64,000 bases of DNA from CAZJHD01 sp964545855. Lineage in GTDB: Bacteria; Planctomycetota; UBA1135; JACQFD01. The notes below the pieces were generated by a model. The model saw nothing but the letters and a program-made list of their open reading frames with translations, was not told the origin of the DNA and ran no database searches. The stretch spans positions 124,001-188,000 of the forward strand of contig CAZJHD010000002.1 of NCBI GenBank assembly GCA_964545855.1, written 5' to 3'. Position numbers and translations under genes: made by a program. Below are positions 33,279 through 42,253 of this stretch, piece by piece. Position 1 is the first letter of the stretch. Every line of letters begins with the position of its first letter.

Positions 33279-35273
33279 CTAGGCCTTCCCCTGGAGCCGC
33301 TTCGCGCGCTCCACGTCCGCGTCGACCATCATCTCCACAAGCTCCTTGAAGGTCGTCTTCGGTGTCCAGCCGAGCTTCTGCCGAGCCTTCGACGCGTCGC
33401 CGATCAGGAGGTCGACCTCCGCGGGCCGGAGGAACTTCGGATCGATGACGACATGCTTCTCCCAGTCGAGACCGACGCGCGCGAAGGCGATCTCGCAGAG
33501 CTCCCGCACGGAATGCGTCTCCCCCGTCGCGATCACGTAGTCGTCCGGCTCGTCGAGCTGCAGCATCCGCCACATGGCGTCGACGTAGTCGCCGGCGTAG
33601 CCCCAGTCCCGCTTCGCGTCGAGGTTCCCGAGTCGCAGGTCCTTCGCGACCCCCGTGAGGATGCGCGCGACGCCGTCGGAGACCTTGCGCGTCACGAACT
33701 CGAGGCCGCGCCGCGGCGAGTTGTGGATCCATCCATCTCCCACGCCGGCGTGGAAGGTCCCCGACTCCGTCTCCAAGTCGAAGAGCCAGCCGCGGTGCTC
33801 GGAGAGTCCGAGGCGGCCGATCTCGCTCTCGTGCTCCGCGGGATCGTCGAACGCGACGCGGAACGTCTCGCGCGTTCCCTCGGACGTGACGCGCAGACGC
33901 GGCTTCTCGTCGAGCGTCGTGCGCGCGAGCCACCAGATCCCCGCCGCGAGGACCTGCGACGACGTCTCGATCGAGCGGAAGCGGTCGTCCTCGGCTCCCT
34001 GGTGCGCCGCCACCGCGTCGCGGCAGCCGCGCAGGTACGACAGCCGCACGGCCGGCTCGCCGTTCAGCACGCGCTTCGGCACGCGCCGCTCGCCCGACGG
34101 CGTGAGCAGCTCGTCGGCGAGCGTCGCCTCGAAGCGCGGCGCGCCCCGGAGCTCGACCGATGCGCGCGACGTTCCCTTGCGCGGAGGCGATCCGGCGGTG
34201 GGAGCGTCCGTGGTTCCGGCCGTCAGTCGCCTCCAGCAGCGGTCCACCGCCTCCAGCAGCTCCGGTCGCTCGCTCGCCACCCGCAGATCGTCCCGCTCGA
34301 CGACGCTCCCCGAGACCGAGAGGACGCCGAGCAGCCAGGCCTCGTCCTCGGTCATCACGACGAAGCTCGGCGCCGGCGCCGGAGGGGCGAGCACGAGGCG
34401 ATCGCCCGGCTGCAGATCGCCCGTCGGCCGCTCCGTCGGCCCCTCCGAGCCGCCATCGACGAAGGAGATGTGGTCCTTGGTCGCGCGGTAGTAGGCGCCC
34501 GGGGCGGAGACCGTCACGACGACGCGCGCGTCCTTCGTGCCCGGCTCGCTCCAGCGCGCGCTCATCAGCTTCACGCGCGTGAATCCTTCGCGATCCCAGA
34601 CCTCCGTCTCCTCCTTCGGAATCGTCTGCGCGCGCTTCGAGCCGCCGCCGGCCTTCGGGTGGGGCACGAGGTCCTCCATGGGGACCACGTCGATGGCCCC
34701 GCGGCGGCGCACGACGACGGGCGTGCTCCCGGGGACGCACTCGTGGTTGAAGAGGATCCCGGAGCAGGCGAAGAGCCCGTAGCTCTCCCGGTAGTTCACG
34801 GTGATCCAGTGGCCGAACACCTTCGAGACGCCATAGGGCGAACGCGGATAGAACGACGTCTGCTCCGTCTGCGGGACCTGCTGAACCTTCCCGAACATCT
34901 CGCTCGAGGACGCCTGGTAGAAGCGGATCTTCGGGTTGACCTGGCGGATCGCCTCGAGCACCCGCGTCACGCCCACGGCCGTGAACTCCGCCGTGAGCAC
35001 GGGCTCCGTCCACGACGTGGGGACGAAGGACTGCGCGGCGAGGTTGTAGACCTCGTCGGCCTGGGAGGTCTCCAGAGCGCGGTTCAGCGACGACGGATCG
35101 AGGAGATCGCCGTGCACCAGCTCGATCCGGTCCCGCAGGTGGTGGATCCGCTCGAAGGGCACCGTGCTCGACCGGCGGACGAGGCCGTGGACGCGGTAGC
35201 CCTTGGAGAGGAGGAACTCCGCCAGATAGGAGCCGTCCTGGCCCGTGATTCCCGTGACGAGTGCGCGTTTCAT
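33279..35273 (-). CDS. gmd: GDP-mannose 4,6-dehydratase interrupted by an in-frame intein
   Basis: Encodes 664 residues: N-extein 1-178, intein 179-518, C-extein 519-664. Joined exteins give 324 residues, the normal size of GMD, which converts GDP-mannose to GDP-4-keto-6-deoxymannose. The N-extein has TGITGQDGSYLAEFLL (NADP loop), ASSSEMFG and Tyr147-x3-Lys151 (YGVSK). The insertion splits the strongly conserved NHESPRRG motif between Glu and Ser, so splicing through Ser519 would restore it exactly. The C-extein keeps GNLDAKRDWGYAGDYV and FLRPAEVDLLIGD. The active enzyme therefore requires splicing. Downstream partner is rmd; upstream (105 bp) is uppP. Confidence 0.94.
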   Translation of the reverse strand: MKRALVTGITGQDGSYLAEFLLSKGYRVHGLVRRSSTVPFERIHHLRDRIELVHGDLLDPSSLNRALETSQADEVYNLAAQSFVPTSWTEPVLTAEFTAVGVTRVLEAIRQVNPKIRFYQASSSEMFGKVQQVPQTEQTSFYPRSPYGVSKVFGHWITVNYRESYGLFACSGILFNHECVPGSTPVVVRRRGAIDVVPMEDLVPHPKAGGGSKRAQTIPKEETEVWDREGFTRVKLMSARWSEPGTKDARVVVTVSAPGAYYRATKDHISFVDGGSEGPTERPTGDLQPGDRLVLAPPAPAPSFVVMTEDEAWLLGVLSVSGSVVERDDLRVASERPELLEAVDRCWRRLTAGTTDAPTAGSPPRKGTSRASVELRGAPRFEATLADELLTPSGERRVPKRVLNGEPAVRLSYLRGCRDAVAAHQGAEDDRFRSIETSSQVLAAGIWWLARTTLDEKPRLRVTSEGTRETFRVAFDDPAEHESEIGRLGLSEHRGWLFDLETESGTFHAGVGDGWIHNSPRRGLEFVTRKVSDGVARILTGVAKDLRLGNLDAKRDWGYAGDYVDAMWRMLQLDEPDDYVIATGETHSVRELCEIAFARVGLDWEKHVVIDPKFLRPAEVDLLIGDASKARQKLGWTPKTTFKELVEMMVDADVERAKRLQGKA
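33720..34739 (-). other. Intein in gmd with degenerate LAGLIDADG-type endonuclease region
   Basis: 340 residues, in frame. Splicing blocks are recognisable. Block A starts with Cys1 (CVPGSTPVVV). Block B is TKDHISF (Thr87, His90). Block F is WLFDLETESGTFHAGVG, and block G is GWIHN, ending His339-Asn340. The +1 extein residue is Ser. Between B and F, AWLLGVLSVSGSV (about 134-146) aligns with the first LAGLIDADG/DOD motif, but the catalytic Asp is Ser143, so the homing endonuclease is probably inactive. Cys1, His, Asn and +1 Ser are those of a splicing-competent class 1 intein. Composition is as GC-rich as its host, suggesting long residence. Confidence 0.92.
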
Positions 35274-35283
35274 CCAGTTGGTC

Positions 35284-35334
35284 TCGATCGGTCGGATCCG
35301 CCGGCGCCTTCGATCGATCGCATCGATCGGTCGG
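35284..35334. repeat. 12-bp direct repeat upstream of gmd
   Basis: TCGATCGGTCGG occurs at 35284-35295 and again at 35323-35334, within a CGATCG-rich spacer between uppP and gmd. The 39-bp periodicity could reflect a regulator binding site, or simply a short duplication. No promoter motif was identified beside it. Confidence 0.5.
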
Positions 35335-35378
35335 CTCCGGTCGTGTTCATTCTGGCGGGCTTCGCGCCCCGTCCGAGG

Positions 35379-36224
35379 TCAATTCGCATCGAGCTTCCCC
35401 GTGGCGAGCAGGACGACGAGGAGCGACGCGACCGCGAGTCGATAGACGACGAAGGGCGCGACGCTGCGACGCTTCAGGAATCGCAGTAGCGCTCCGAGGC
35501 TCGCGTAGCCGACGACGGCGGAGACGAGCGTCGCCAGCACGAGCGGCCCCGCACCCGCCTCGGCGAGGCGCTCCCGTTCCTGAACCAGCTCGAAGATCCC
35601 CGCCGCCGAGACGGCGGGGATCGACAGGAGGAACGAGTAGCGCGCCGCCGCGCCGCGCTCGACGCCCAGCAGGAACGCACCGGTCATCGTCGTCCCCGAG
35701 CGCGACGCGCCGGGGATCAGGGCGAAGGCCTGCGCGATCCCGACGAGGAGTGCGTCGCTCCAGCCGATCGAATCGGCGGTGCGGCGCGCGCGCGAGGCGA
35801 CGCGGTCTCCCACGCCGAGGAGGAGGCCGAAGCCGGCGAGCGCCGCCGCCATCACCCAGAGCGAGCGGAGCTCGTTCTCGATCCAGTGCTTCCCGAGCAG
35901 TCCCGCCACGACGATCGGGAGCGTCCCCAGGCCGATGCCGAGGAGGAGCCGGAGCGACGGCCGGCCCGTCGCGCCGCCGCCCGCGGAGATCTCCGCCATC
36001 GCGCCGCGGGCGATCTGCGTCAGGTCGCGGGCGAAATAGACGAGCAGGGCGAGCGTCGTGCCGAGCTGGATGACGGCCGACGCTGCGGCGCCGGGATCGG
36101 ATCCGCCCAGCAGGGCGGGGACGATCTTCAGGTGCGCCGTGCTCGAGATGGGCAGGAACTCGGCGAGCCCCTGCACGACTCCGAGGACGACGGCTTCGCC
36201 GTACGTCAGGGGGTCGGCTCGCAC
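35379..36224 (-). CDS. uppP: Undecaprenyl-diphosphatase
   Basis: 281-residue integral membrane enzyme that dephosphorylates undecaprenyl pyrophosphate, recycling the lipid carrier for peptidoglycan and exopolysaccharide. GVVQGLAEFLPISSTAHL (catalytic Glu-rich motif) and PGASRSGTTM are the two signature regions; about 7-8 TM helices. The GTG at 36224 places the catalytic motif at the usual distance from the N-terminus and avoids overlap with ald; an ATG at 36296 would add 24 polar residues. Its location beside glycan genes fits carrier recycling. Confidence 0.92.
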   Translation of the reverse strand: MRADPLTYGEAVVLGVVQGLAEFLPISSTAHLKIVPALLGGSDPGAAASAVIQLGTTLALLVYFARDLTQIARGAMAEISAGGGATGRPSLRLLLGIGLGTLPIVVAGLLGKHWIENELRSLWVMAAALAGFGLLLGVGDRVASRARRTADSIGWSDALLVGIAQAFALIPGASRSGTTMTGAFLLGVERGAAARYSFLLSIPAVSAAGIFELVQERERLAEAGAGPLVLATLVSAVVGYASLGALLRFLKRRSVAPFVVYRLAVASLLVVLLATGKLDAN

Positions 36225-36261
36225 GTCCGGCGCCCGTCGCGCTGGGCTGCGGCGCCCCGTC

Positions 36262-37371
36262 TCAGAGAGCCTTCTCGACGGGCGTGAACTCCACACCGAA
36301 GGACTCGGCCACCGCCTCGCAGGTGACCTTGCCCGCCATCACGTTCGCCGCCGCGCGGATCGCCGCGCTCGAACGCACGGACTCCTTCGCCCCGTCGCGT
36401 GCGATCCTCTTCACCCAGGGGATCGTCGCGTTCGTGAGACCGAAGGTCGACGTGTGGGCGACGGCGCCGGGCATGTTCGCGACCCCGTAGTGGATGACGC
36501 CGTCGACGACGTAGACGGGCTGATCGTGGGTCGTCGGCCGTGCCGTCTCGATGCATCCGCCCTGGTCGATCGCCACGTCGACGATCACGGCGCCGGGCTT
36601 CATCGTCTTCAGGTCTTCCTTGCGGACCAGCACCGGCGCACGCTTGCCCGAGATCAGGACGGCTCCGACCACGAGGTCGGCGCGCTGGAGGTGCTCGCGG
36701 ATGCTGAGGGGCGTCGAGTAGAGCAGCGTGACGTTCTTCGGGAGGAACTGCGCGAGCTCGCGGAGCCGGTCGAGGTTCACGTCCATGACCGTCACCTGTG
36801 CGCCCATGCCCGCGGCGATGATCGCGGCCTGCGTGCCCACGACTCCGCCGCCGAGGATCAGCACGCTCGCCGGCTGCACTCCCGGAATGCCGCCGAGGAG
36901 GACGCCGCGTCCTCCCATCGGCTTCTCGAGGAACTTCGCTCCCTCCTGCACGGCCATGCGCCCGGCGACCTCCGACATCGGCGTCAGCAGCGGAAGCTTC
37001 CCGTCCACCTCGAGCGTCTCGTAGGCGAGACAGTGGGCCCCGCTCGCGAGCATGGCGTCCAGCAGCTCCCGCGACGCCGCGAAGTGGAAGTAGGTGAAGA
37101 CCGTCTGCCCCTTGCGGCAGCGCTTGTACTCCGGCGAGAGCGGCTCCTTCACTTTCACGATCATGTCGGCCTTGGACCAGACTTCGTCGGCCGTCTTCAC
37201 GATCGTCGCGCCCGCGTCGCGGTACTCGGCGTCCGGGAGCCCGCTGCCGTCGCCCGCCCCGGCCTCGATGAGGACGGAGTGTCCTGCCTGGGTGAGCTCG
37301 AGGACCCCGGCGGGGACCATCGCGACGCGGTTCTCGTGGGCTTTGATCTCGCGGGGTGTGCCGACGATCAT
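36262..37371 (-). CDS. ald: Alanine dehydrogenase
   Basis: 369 residues, standard length; NAD-dependent interconversion of L-alanine and pyruvate plus ammonia. MIVGTPREIKAHENRVAMVPAG, the substrate motif KVKEPLSPEY (Lys/Glu), FTYFHFAASRELL, NAD loop ILGGGVVGTQAA and NMPGAVAHTSTFGLTNAT are all present. Single gene with its own 114-bp upstream spacer before the tRNA, on the opposite strand. Confidence 0.95.
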   Translation of the reverse strand: MIVGTPREIKAHENRVAMVPAGVLELTQAGHSVLIEAGAGDGSGLPDAEYRDAGATIVKTADEVWSKADMIVKVKEPLSPEYKRCRKGQTVFTYFHFAASRELLDAMLASGAHCLAYETLEVDGKLPLLTPMSEVAGRMAVQEGAKFLEKPMGGRGVLLGGIPGVQPASVLILGGGVVGTQAAIIAAGMGAQVTVMDVNLDRLRELAQFLPKNVTLLYSTPLSIREHLQRADLVVGAVLISGKRAPVLVRKEDLKTMKPGAVIVDVAIDQGGCIETARPTTHDQPVYVVDGVIHYGVANMPGAVAHTSTFGLTNATIPWVKRIARDGAKESVRSSAAIRAAANVMAGKVTCEAVAESFGVEFTPVEKAL

Positions 37372-37433
37372 TCGGGGGCTCCAGCGGGTGCAGGAAGCCG
37401 AGCAGCATATCGCTCGACCCCCGGAAATTCGGA

Positions 37434-37462
37434 TTGCGCACCTCGCGCACGCTGCCCATCTT
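37434..37462 (+). promoter_or_regulatory. Weak candidate promoter for tRNA-Val
   Basis: TTGCGC at 37434-37439 and CATCTT at 37457-37462 are spaced by 17 bp and lie 24 bp upstream of the tRNA 5' end, on its strand. Match to sigma-70 consensus is only partial (each about 3 of 6), so this is positional support more than motif support. Confidence 0.25.
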
Positions 37463-37485
37463 CTTCGCCCCCTCGACGGGTACGC

Positions 37486-37562
37486 GGGCGTTTAGCTCAG
37501 TTGGCTAGAGCACCAGCTCGACAAGCTGGGGGTCGTAGGTTCAAGTCCTACAACGCCCACCA
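37486..37562 (+). tRNA. tRNA-Val(GAC) with C33
   Basis: Complete cloverleaf: acceptor GGGCGTT/AACGCCC pairs perfectly; D arm GCTC/GAGC; anticodon stem CCAGC/GCTGG around the 7-nt loop TCGACAA, giving anticodon GAC; variable GGGTC; T arm GTAGG/CCTAC around TTCAAGT. Discriminator A and CCA are encoded (37559-37562). Position 33, almost always U, is C here. The rest of the fold is perfect, so it is probably functional. Confidence 0.93.
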
Positions 37563-37907
37563 CTGCTCCCGTCCGGTCGATCGGCTCCCCTCCGGACGAG
37601 CGACGCGGACGCTGCTGGTGAACGTCGGTCGGACATCCGGTCGTAGCACGGGTCGTGCTGTCGGAGATCCCTCGAAGCTCTCGCGGCACGTTGCATGCGA
37701 ACCGCGCGCCGAAGTCGAGAGCCGCGACGCGAGCTTCTGCGACGAGAGGGTCCGCGACGAGAGGGTCTGCGGCGTGAGCGCGAGCGACCAGGCAGTGTGC
37801 GAGAGCGTGATGGAAGAGGGATCGGGACGCCGAGGCCACTTCCCCAGCCCACGATCCCGTGCGGCGATCCGTAGTCGACGCTCCCCCGCCGCCCTCCTGC
37901 CGATTCG
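37563..37907 (+). other. Intergenic region between tRNA-Val and the HtrA-type gene (345 bp)
   Basis: No gene recognised. It begins with an imperfect 3' hairpin (GTCCGG ... CCGGAC, about 37570-37596) that could end the tRNA transcript. Around 37735-37770 a 14-15 bp motif CGACGAGAGGGTC(C/T)G is repeated twice in direct orientation. The promoter of the downstream protease gene should lie here, but no convincing -35/-10 pair was found. Confidence 0.4.
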
Positions 37908-39314
<1,407 letters not shown>

Positions 39315-39351
39315 GGCGCGCTCGCGGAGAGGACGCACGGCCAACCCGCGA

Positions 39352-39376
39352 TCTCCGGCCGACGGCTCTCCGGAGA
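39352..39376. terminator. Possible bidirectional terminator hairpin
   Basis: Between two convergent genes: TCTCCGG (39352-39358) pairs with CCGGAGA (39370-39376), giving a 7-bp stem and 11-nt loop. No U-tract on either side, so it is only a candidate. Confidence 0.3.
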
Positions 39377-39379
39377 CCG

Positions 39380-41587
39380 TCACCGGACTCCCGGAAAGAC
39401 GACCCCGCCCAGCGCCCGGAACGTGAGCGTCCACCATTGGGCGCGCTCCGGATCGAGATCGAAGCACCTCGCTTCGCGGGACCGGAGGAGCTCGCGCACC
39501 ACGGCGGGGACGCGTGGGTCCGGTCGCACGCGGTGGGCGCGCAGCAACGTCGAGATCACGAGGGCGTTGCGCGCGCCCCGAAGGACTCCGTCGCTCCGAA
39601 GCACGAGCCCCTGCTCCTCCTCGCGACCGACGAGGCGCCGAGCGAAAGCCTTCCGGCGATCCACCCAGGCACGTTCGAGGAGGAGGTCGGCGATCGCGAG
39701 GAGGGCGTCGCGGCTCGCGGCCGATCCGCGCACCCGGTGGTGCTCCGCGAGCGCCTCGCCGAGCAGCCCGCCTCCGAGCCAGGGGCTCCAGGTGATCTCG
39801 TCCGCCCCCGCGCCGCGGCGCGATCGAACGGCGACGAGACCCGGCACGTCCGACTCCGCCGCGAGGATTGCATGGCTGAATCGGTCCGCCGCGGCGCCGT
39901 AGCCGCGGCCGGGCACCGCCTCCTCGAGCGCGCAGAGGGAGATCAGCGGCCAGGCGAGCGTCCTCTCCAGAGTTCCATCGGGCGATCGGCTCCGACGCGC
40001 GAGCGCGTCCCCCGCGAGGAGCACGTCCCTCCGGAGCGCCACATCGTCCGTCAGGAAGGAGAGGTCGAGGAGTCCCTCCAGCCAGACGTGTCCGTCCTCG
40101 CGTCCCGTGGCGGCGTGGTCCCGCGCGTGCATCCAGGGAATCTCGCCGGAGCCGCGAGGAGCCCGGTCGGCGGCTCTCCAGTGGAGCGCCGCCGCGCGCG
40201 CCGCCTCGAGGCCCTCGTCGAATCGGTCGAGGGAGCCGCGCAGCGCCGCACGCACGGCTCCGTACTCCAGATTCGATGGCACGCCGCGAGAGAGCGGCGG
40301 GTCGCCGTCGTCTCGCCAACCCGTTCCGAAGTCTCCCCGCGACGCGTCACGCCAGCGCCGCCACGAGGACCGCAGCGACGCTTCCGAGATCGGAGCCTCG
40401 AGTCGTTCTTCGATCTCGAGGAGACCGAGCACCTCCGCTCGCCGATAGGTCCCGGGCTCGAGCCATCCGACCTTGGCGACGGCGAGGTCGCGCAGGGTCG
40501 GCGCCGCGGAGGACGGCACGGGACCCGGTGCATGCGCGAGGCGCAGCCGCGCCGCGAGCCGGTGCCCGGCGCCGACGACTCTCGGCACCGCGAGGATCGC
40601 CACGCCGACCCGCCCCCCTTCGTCCGCCGAGACCTCCATCGGCTCGCGCCTCTCGAAGCGCTCGACGTCGGCGCAGAGCCACCGCTCTCCGTCCCCGACG
40701 ACGAATCCGCCGGGCCGCGCCGGGATCTCCTCGTAGCGGTCGCCTCCGGCGCGGCTCGTTCGGACGAGGAGCCGATCGCCGCCGCGAGACTCCAGGACCA
40801 CGGGAGCGTCCCGGAGAGGCCGTGCGCGAAGGCTGTCGCCGCCGAAGGCGATCCAGCGCGTCGCGGGCTCGACCGTGAGGAGCAGCTCGGCGCGCTCCAC
40901 TCTTCGCTCGCCGAGGGCGTCGGCGCCGGCCAAGACCTCCAGCTCGACGACGCCGTCACGAAAGGCGCACAGGCGCAACTCGACGCCCAGGCTGCTACGC
41001 ACGTCGAGGGCGAGCGTCGCGCGGAAGGGGGACATCGACTCGATCGCCACTTCGCGCTCGGCCCGGGACAGGAGGAACTCCTCGTCCTCGAGGCGCACGA
41101 GGAGATCGATCCGCACCGCCATGCCTCTCGGCCAGACCACCTCGACGGGGCTCCCACTCCGTCGGACCTCGATCGAGACGGAAGCTCCGCGGGCCGACAC
41201 CGAGCCCGCCGACGACTCGGTCCGGAGATCTCCGACGTCGCCCGCATCTCCAGACATCCGCCCTCGGACCGCGTCGTCGATCCGCAGCTCGACGGCCCCG
41301 GCGGGCGCCTCTCCGTGAAGCGTCCACCAGAGCGGCGCCACGGACGGGAGGCCCTGCGCCGGAGCGAGCCAGCCTCGATGCGCGCGCGCCGAACCGTCGT
41401 GCAGGACGACCGGCCTCGGCCCCAGGATCTCCGAGGGCTCGCTTCCGGGAGCACCCGGGACGAGCAGCCGACCGGGGATCCCCACGACGAACGTTCCTCC
41501 GCGGGCGCGCTCGATCCGCAGCCCCCGCGGCTCCGTGCCGAGGGCAAGGGCCGAAGCGAGGGCGAGGATGGACCGAGCGAGCACCAC
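39380..41587 (-). CDS. Large secreted protein of unknown function
   Basis: 735 residues from a GTG at 41587 (the next codon is also GTG). The N-terminus, VVLARSILALASALALG, resembles a signal peptide. Residues about 25-430 are beta-rich with many Arg/Glu/Val strands and no recognised motif. Residues about 480-735 are helical, with repeated amphipathic hairpins (e.g. HVWLEGLLDLSFLTDD, WSPWLGGGLLGEALAEHH) reminiscent of alpha/alpha-toroid glycosidases or lyases, but no catalytic signature is certain. The frame stays open further upstream to 42082, but that part has no leader and shadow-like composition. Function unknown; a polysaccharide-active enzyme is a guess from fold and setting. Confidence 0.65.
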   Translation of the reverse strand: MVLARSILALASALALGTEPRGLRIERARGGTFVVGIPGRLLVPGAPGSEPSEILGPRPVVLHDGSARAHRGWLAPAQGLPSVAPLWWTLHGEAPAGAVELRIDDAVRGRMSGDAGDVGDLRTESSAGSVSARGASVSIEVRRSGSPVEVVWPRGMAVRIDLLVRLEDEEFLLSRAEREVAIESMSPFRATLALDVRSSLGVELRLCAFRDGVVELEVLAGADALGERRVERAELLLTVEPATRWIAFGGDSLRARPLRDAPVVLESRGGDRLLVRTSRAGGDRYEEIPARPGGFVVGDGERWLCADVERFERREPMEVSADEGGRVGVAILAVPRVVGAGHRLAARLRLAHAPGPVPSSAAPTLRDLAVAKVGWLEPGTYRRAEVLGLLEIEERLEAPISEASLRSSWRRWRDASRGDFGTGWRDDGDPPLSRGVPSNLEYGAVRAALRGSLDRFDEGLEAARAAALHWRAADRAPRGSGEIPWMHARDHAATGREDGHVWLEGLLDLSFLTDDVALRRDVLLAGDALARRSRSPDGTLERTLAWPLISLCALEEAVPGRGYGAAADRFSHAILAAESDVPGLVAVRSRRGAGADEITWSPWLGGGLLGEALAEHHRVRGSAASRDALLAIADLLLERAWVDRRKAFARRLVGREEEQGLVLRSDGVLRGARNALVISTLLRAHRVRPDPRVPAVVRELLRSREARCFDLDPERAQWWTLTFRALGGVVFPGVR

Positions 41588-42004
41588 CGCGGGGAAGCGT
41601 CGCCGCGCGGCGTTCGGGCACCCCGAATCCGGAGGGGCCCGACGTCCAGCATTGCGACCCGTGAGACGCCGGTGGCCGCGACGCCAGGGGCCCGGCCCCC
41701 GTCCGGCGGCTCGTCCCACCGGCCCCCGCCGCTGCGGTTGTCCCTCCGAGTTGGCCGAAGTAGCCTCTCCGGTTCGCCGCGTTCCCCCCGGCGCCCCATC
41801 GACCCCCCAAACCCTCGGACCGTCGGACGATGCGACCACCCATCCCCGTTGCACCGGGGAGCAGCGTCGCGACGCCTCGGCCATCGGGAGCACCGTTCCT
41901 GCCTCGTCAGCCCGCAGCGCGCGCCGTCCGAGCTGCGCGCGAGGACTCTCGCGTCTCGCGCCCCTGAGCCCGCCCGGACGACCTCCGGACTTCGAAGCCC
42001 ATCC
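41588..42004. other. Divergent intergenic region (417 bp)
   Basis: Spacer between the minus-strand secreted protein and the plus-strand SxtJ-like/carbamoyltransferase cassette. Very C-rich, no gene recognised on either strand. TTGTCC (41738-41743) and TAGCCT (41761-41766), 17 bp apart on the plus strand, are a weak promoter-like pair. Nothing else stands out. Confidence 0.4.
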
Positions 42005-42253
42005 ATGCACGTCTCCGACCCGACTCCTCCGCCGACGACACTCTCTGGCCACGCCTCCCGCTTCCTGGAGCGCTTCGGCCACATGATGTCCCGGGTGATC
42101 CTCTCGGCGCTCTACTTCGTGCTCGTCGCCCCGCCGGGGATCGTCTACCGGCTCCTCTGCGACCCGCTCTTCGTGAAGCAGAAGCCCGCGTCGAACTGGA
42201 TGCCCTGGAAGAGTTCGAACACGACGGTCGAGGCGGCCCGGAGGCAGGCATGA
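42005..42253 (+). CDS. Small SxtJ-like membrane protein
   Basis: 82 residues. One strong hydrophobic helix (SRVILSALYFVLVAPPGIVYRLL, about 29-51), preceded by FLERFGHMM and followed by DPLFVKQKPASNWMPWK. The pattern resembles the C-terminal half of SxtJ family membrane proteins, which are commonly encoded beside carbamoyltransferases (family knowledge). ATG at 42005; the stop overlaps the carbamoyltransferase ATG by 4 bp (ATGA), strongly supporting it as a real, coupled gene. Function unknown; possibly a membrane anchor for the carbamoyltransferase. Confidence 0.78.
   Translation: MHVSDPTPPPTTLSGHASRFLERFGHMMSRVILSALYFVLVAPPGIVYRLLCDPLFVKQKPASNWMPWKSSNTTVEAARRQA

Noticed and set aside
33720..34739. 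Insertion of an unrelated gene or assembly chimera in gmd
   Set aside because: The insertion is in frame, has intein splicing residues at both borders and lies exactly inside a conserved extein motif.
41588..42082. 165-codon N-terminal extension of the secreted protein at 39380-41587
   Set aside because: No signal peptide and Arg/Gly/Ser-rich shadow composition; the GTG at 41587 precedes a signal-like sequence.
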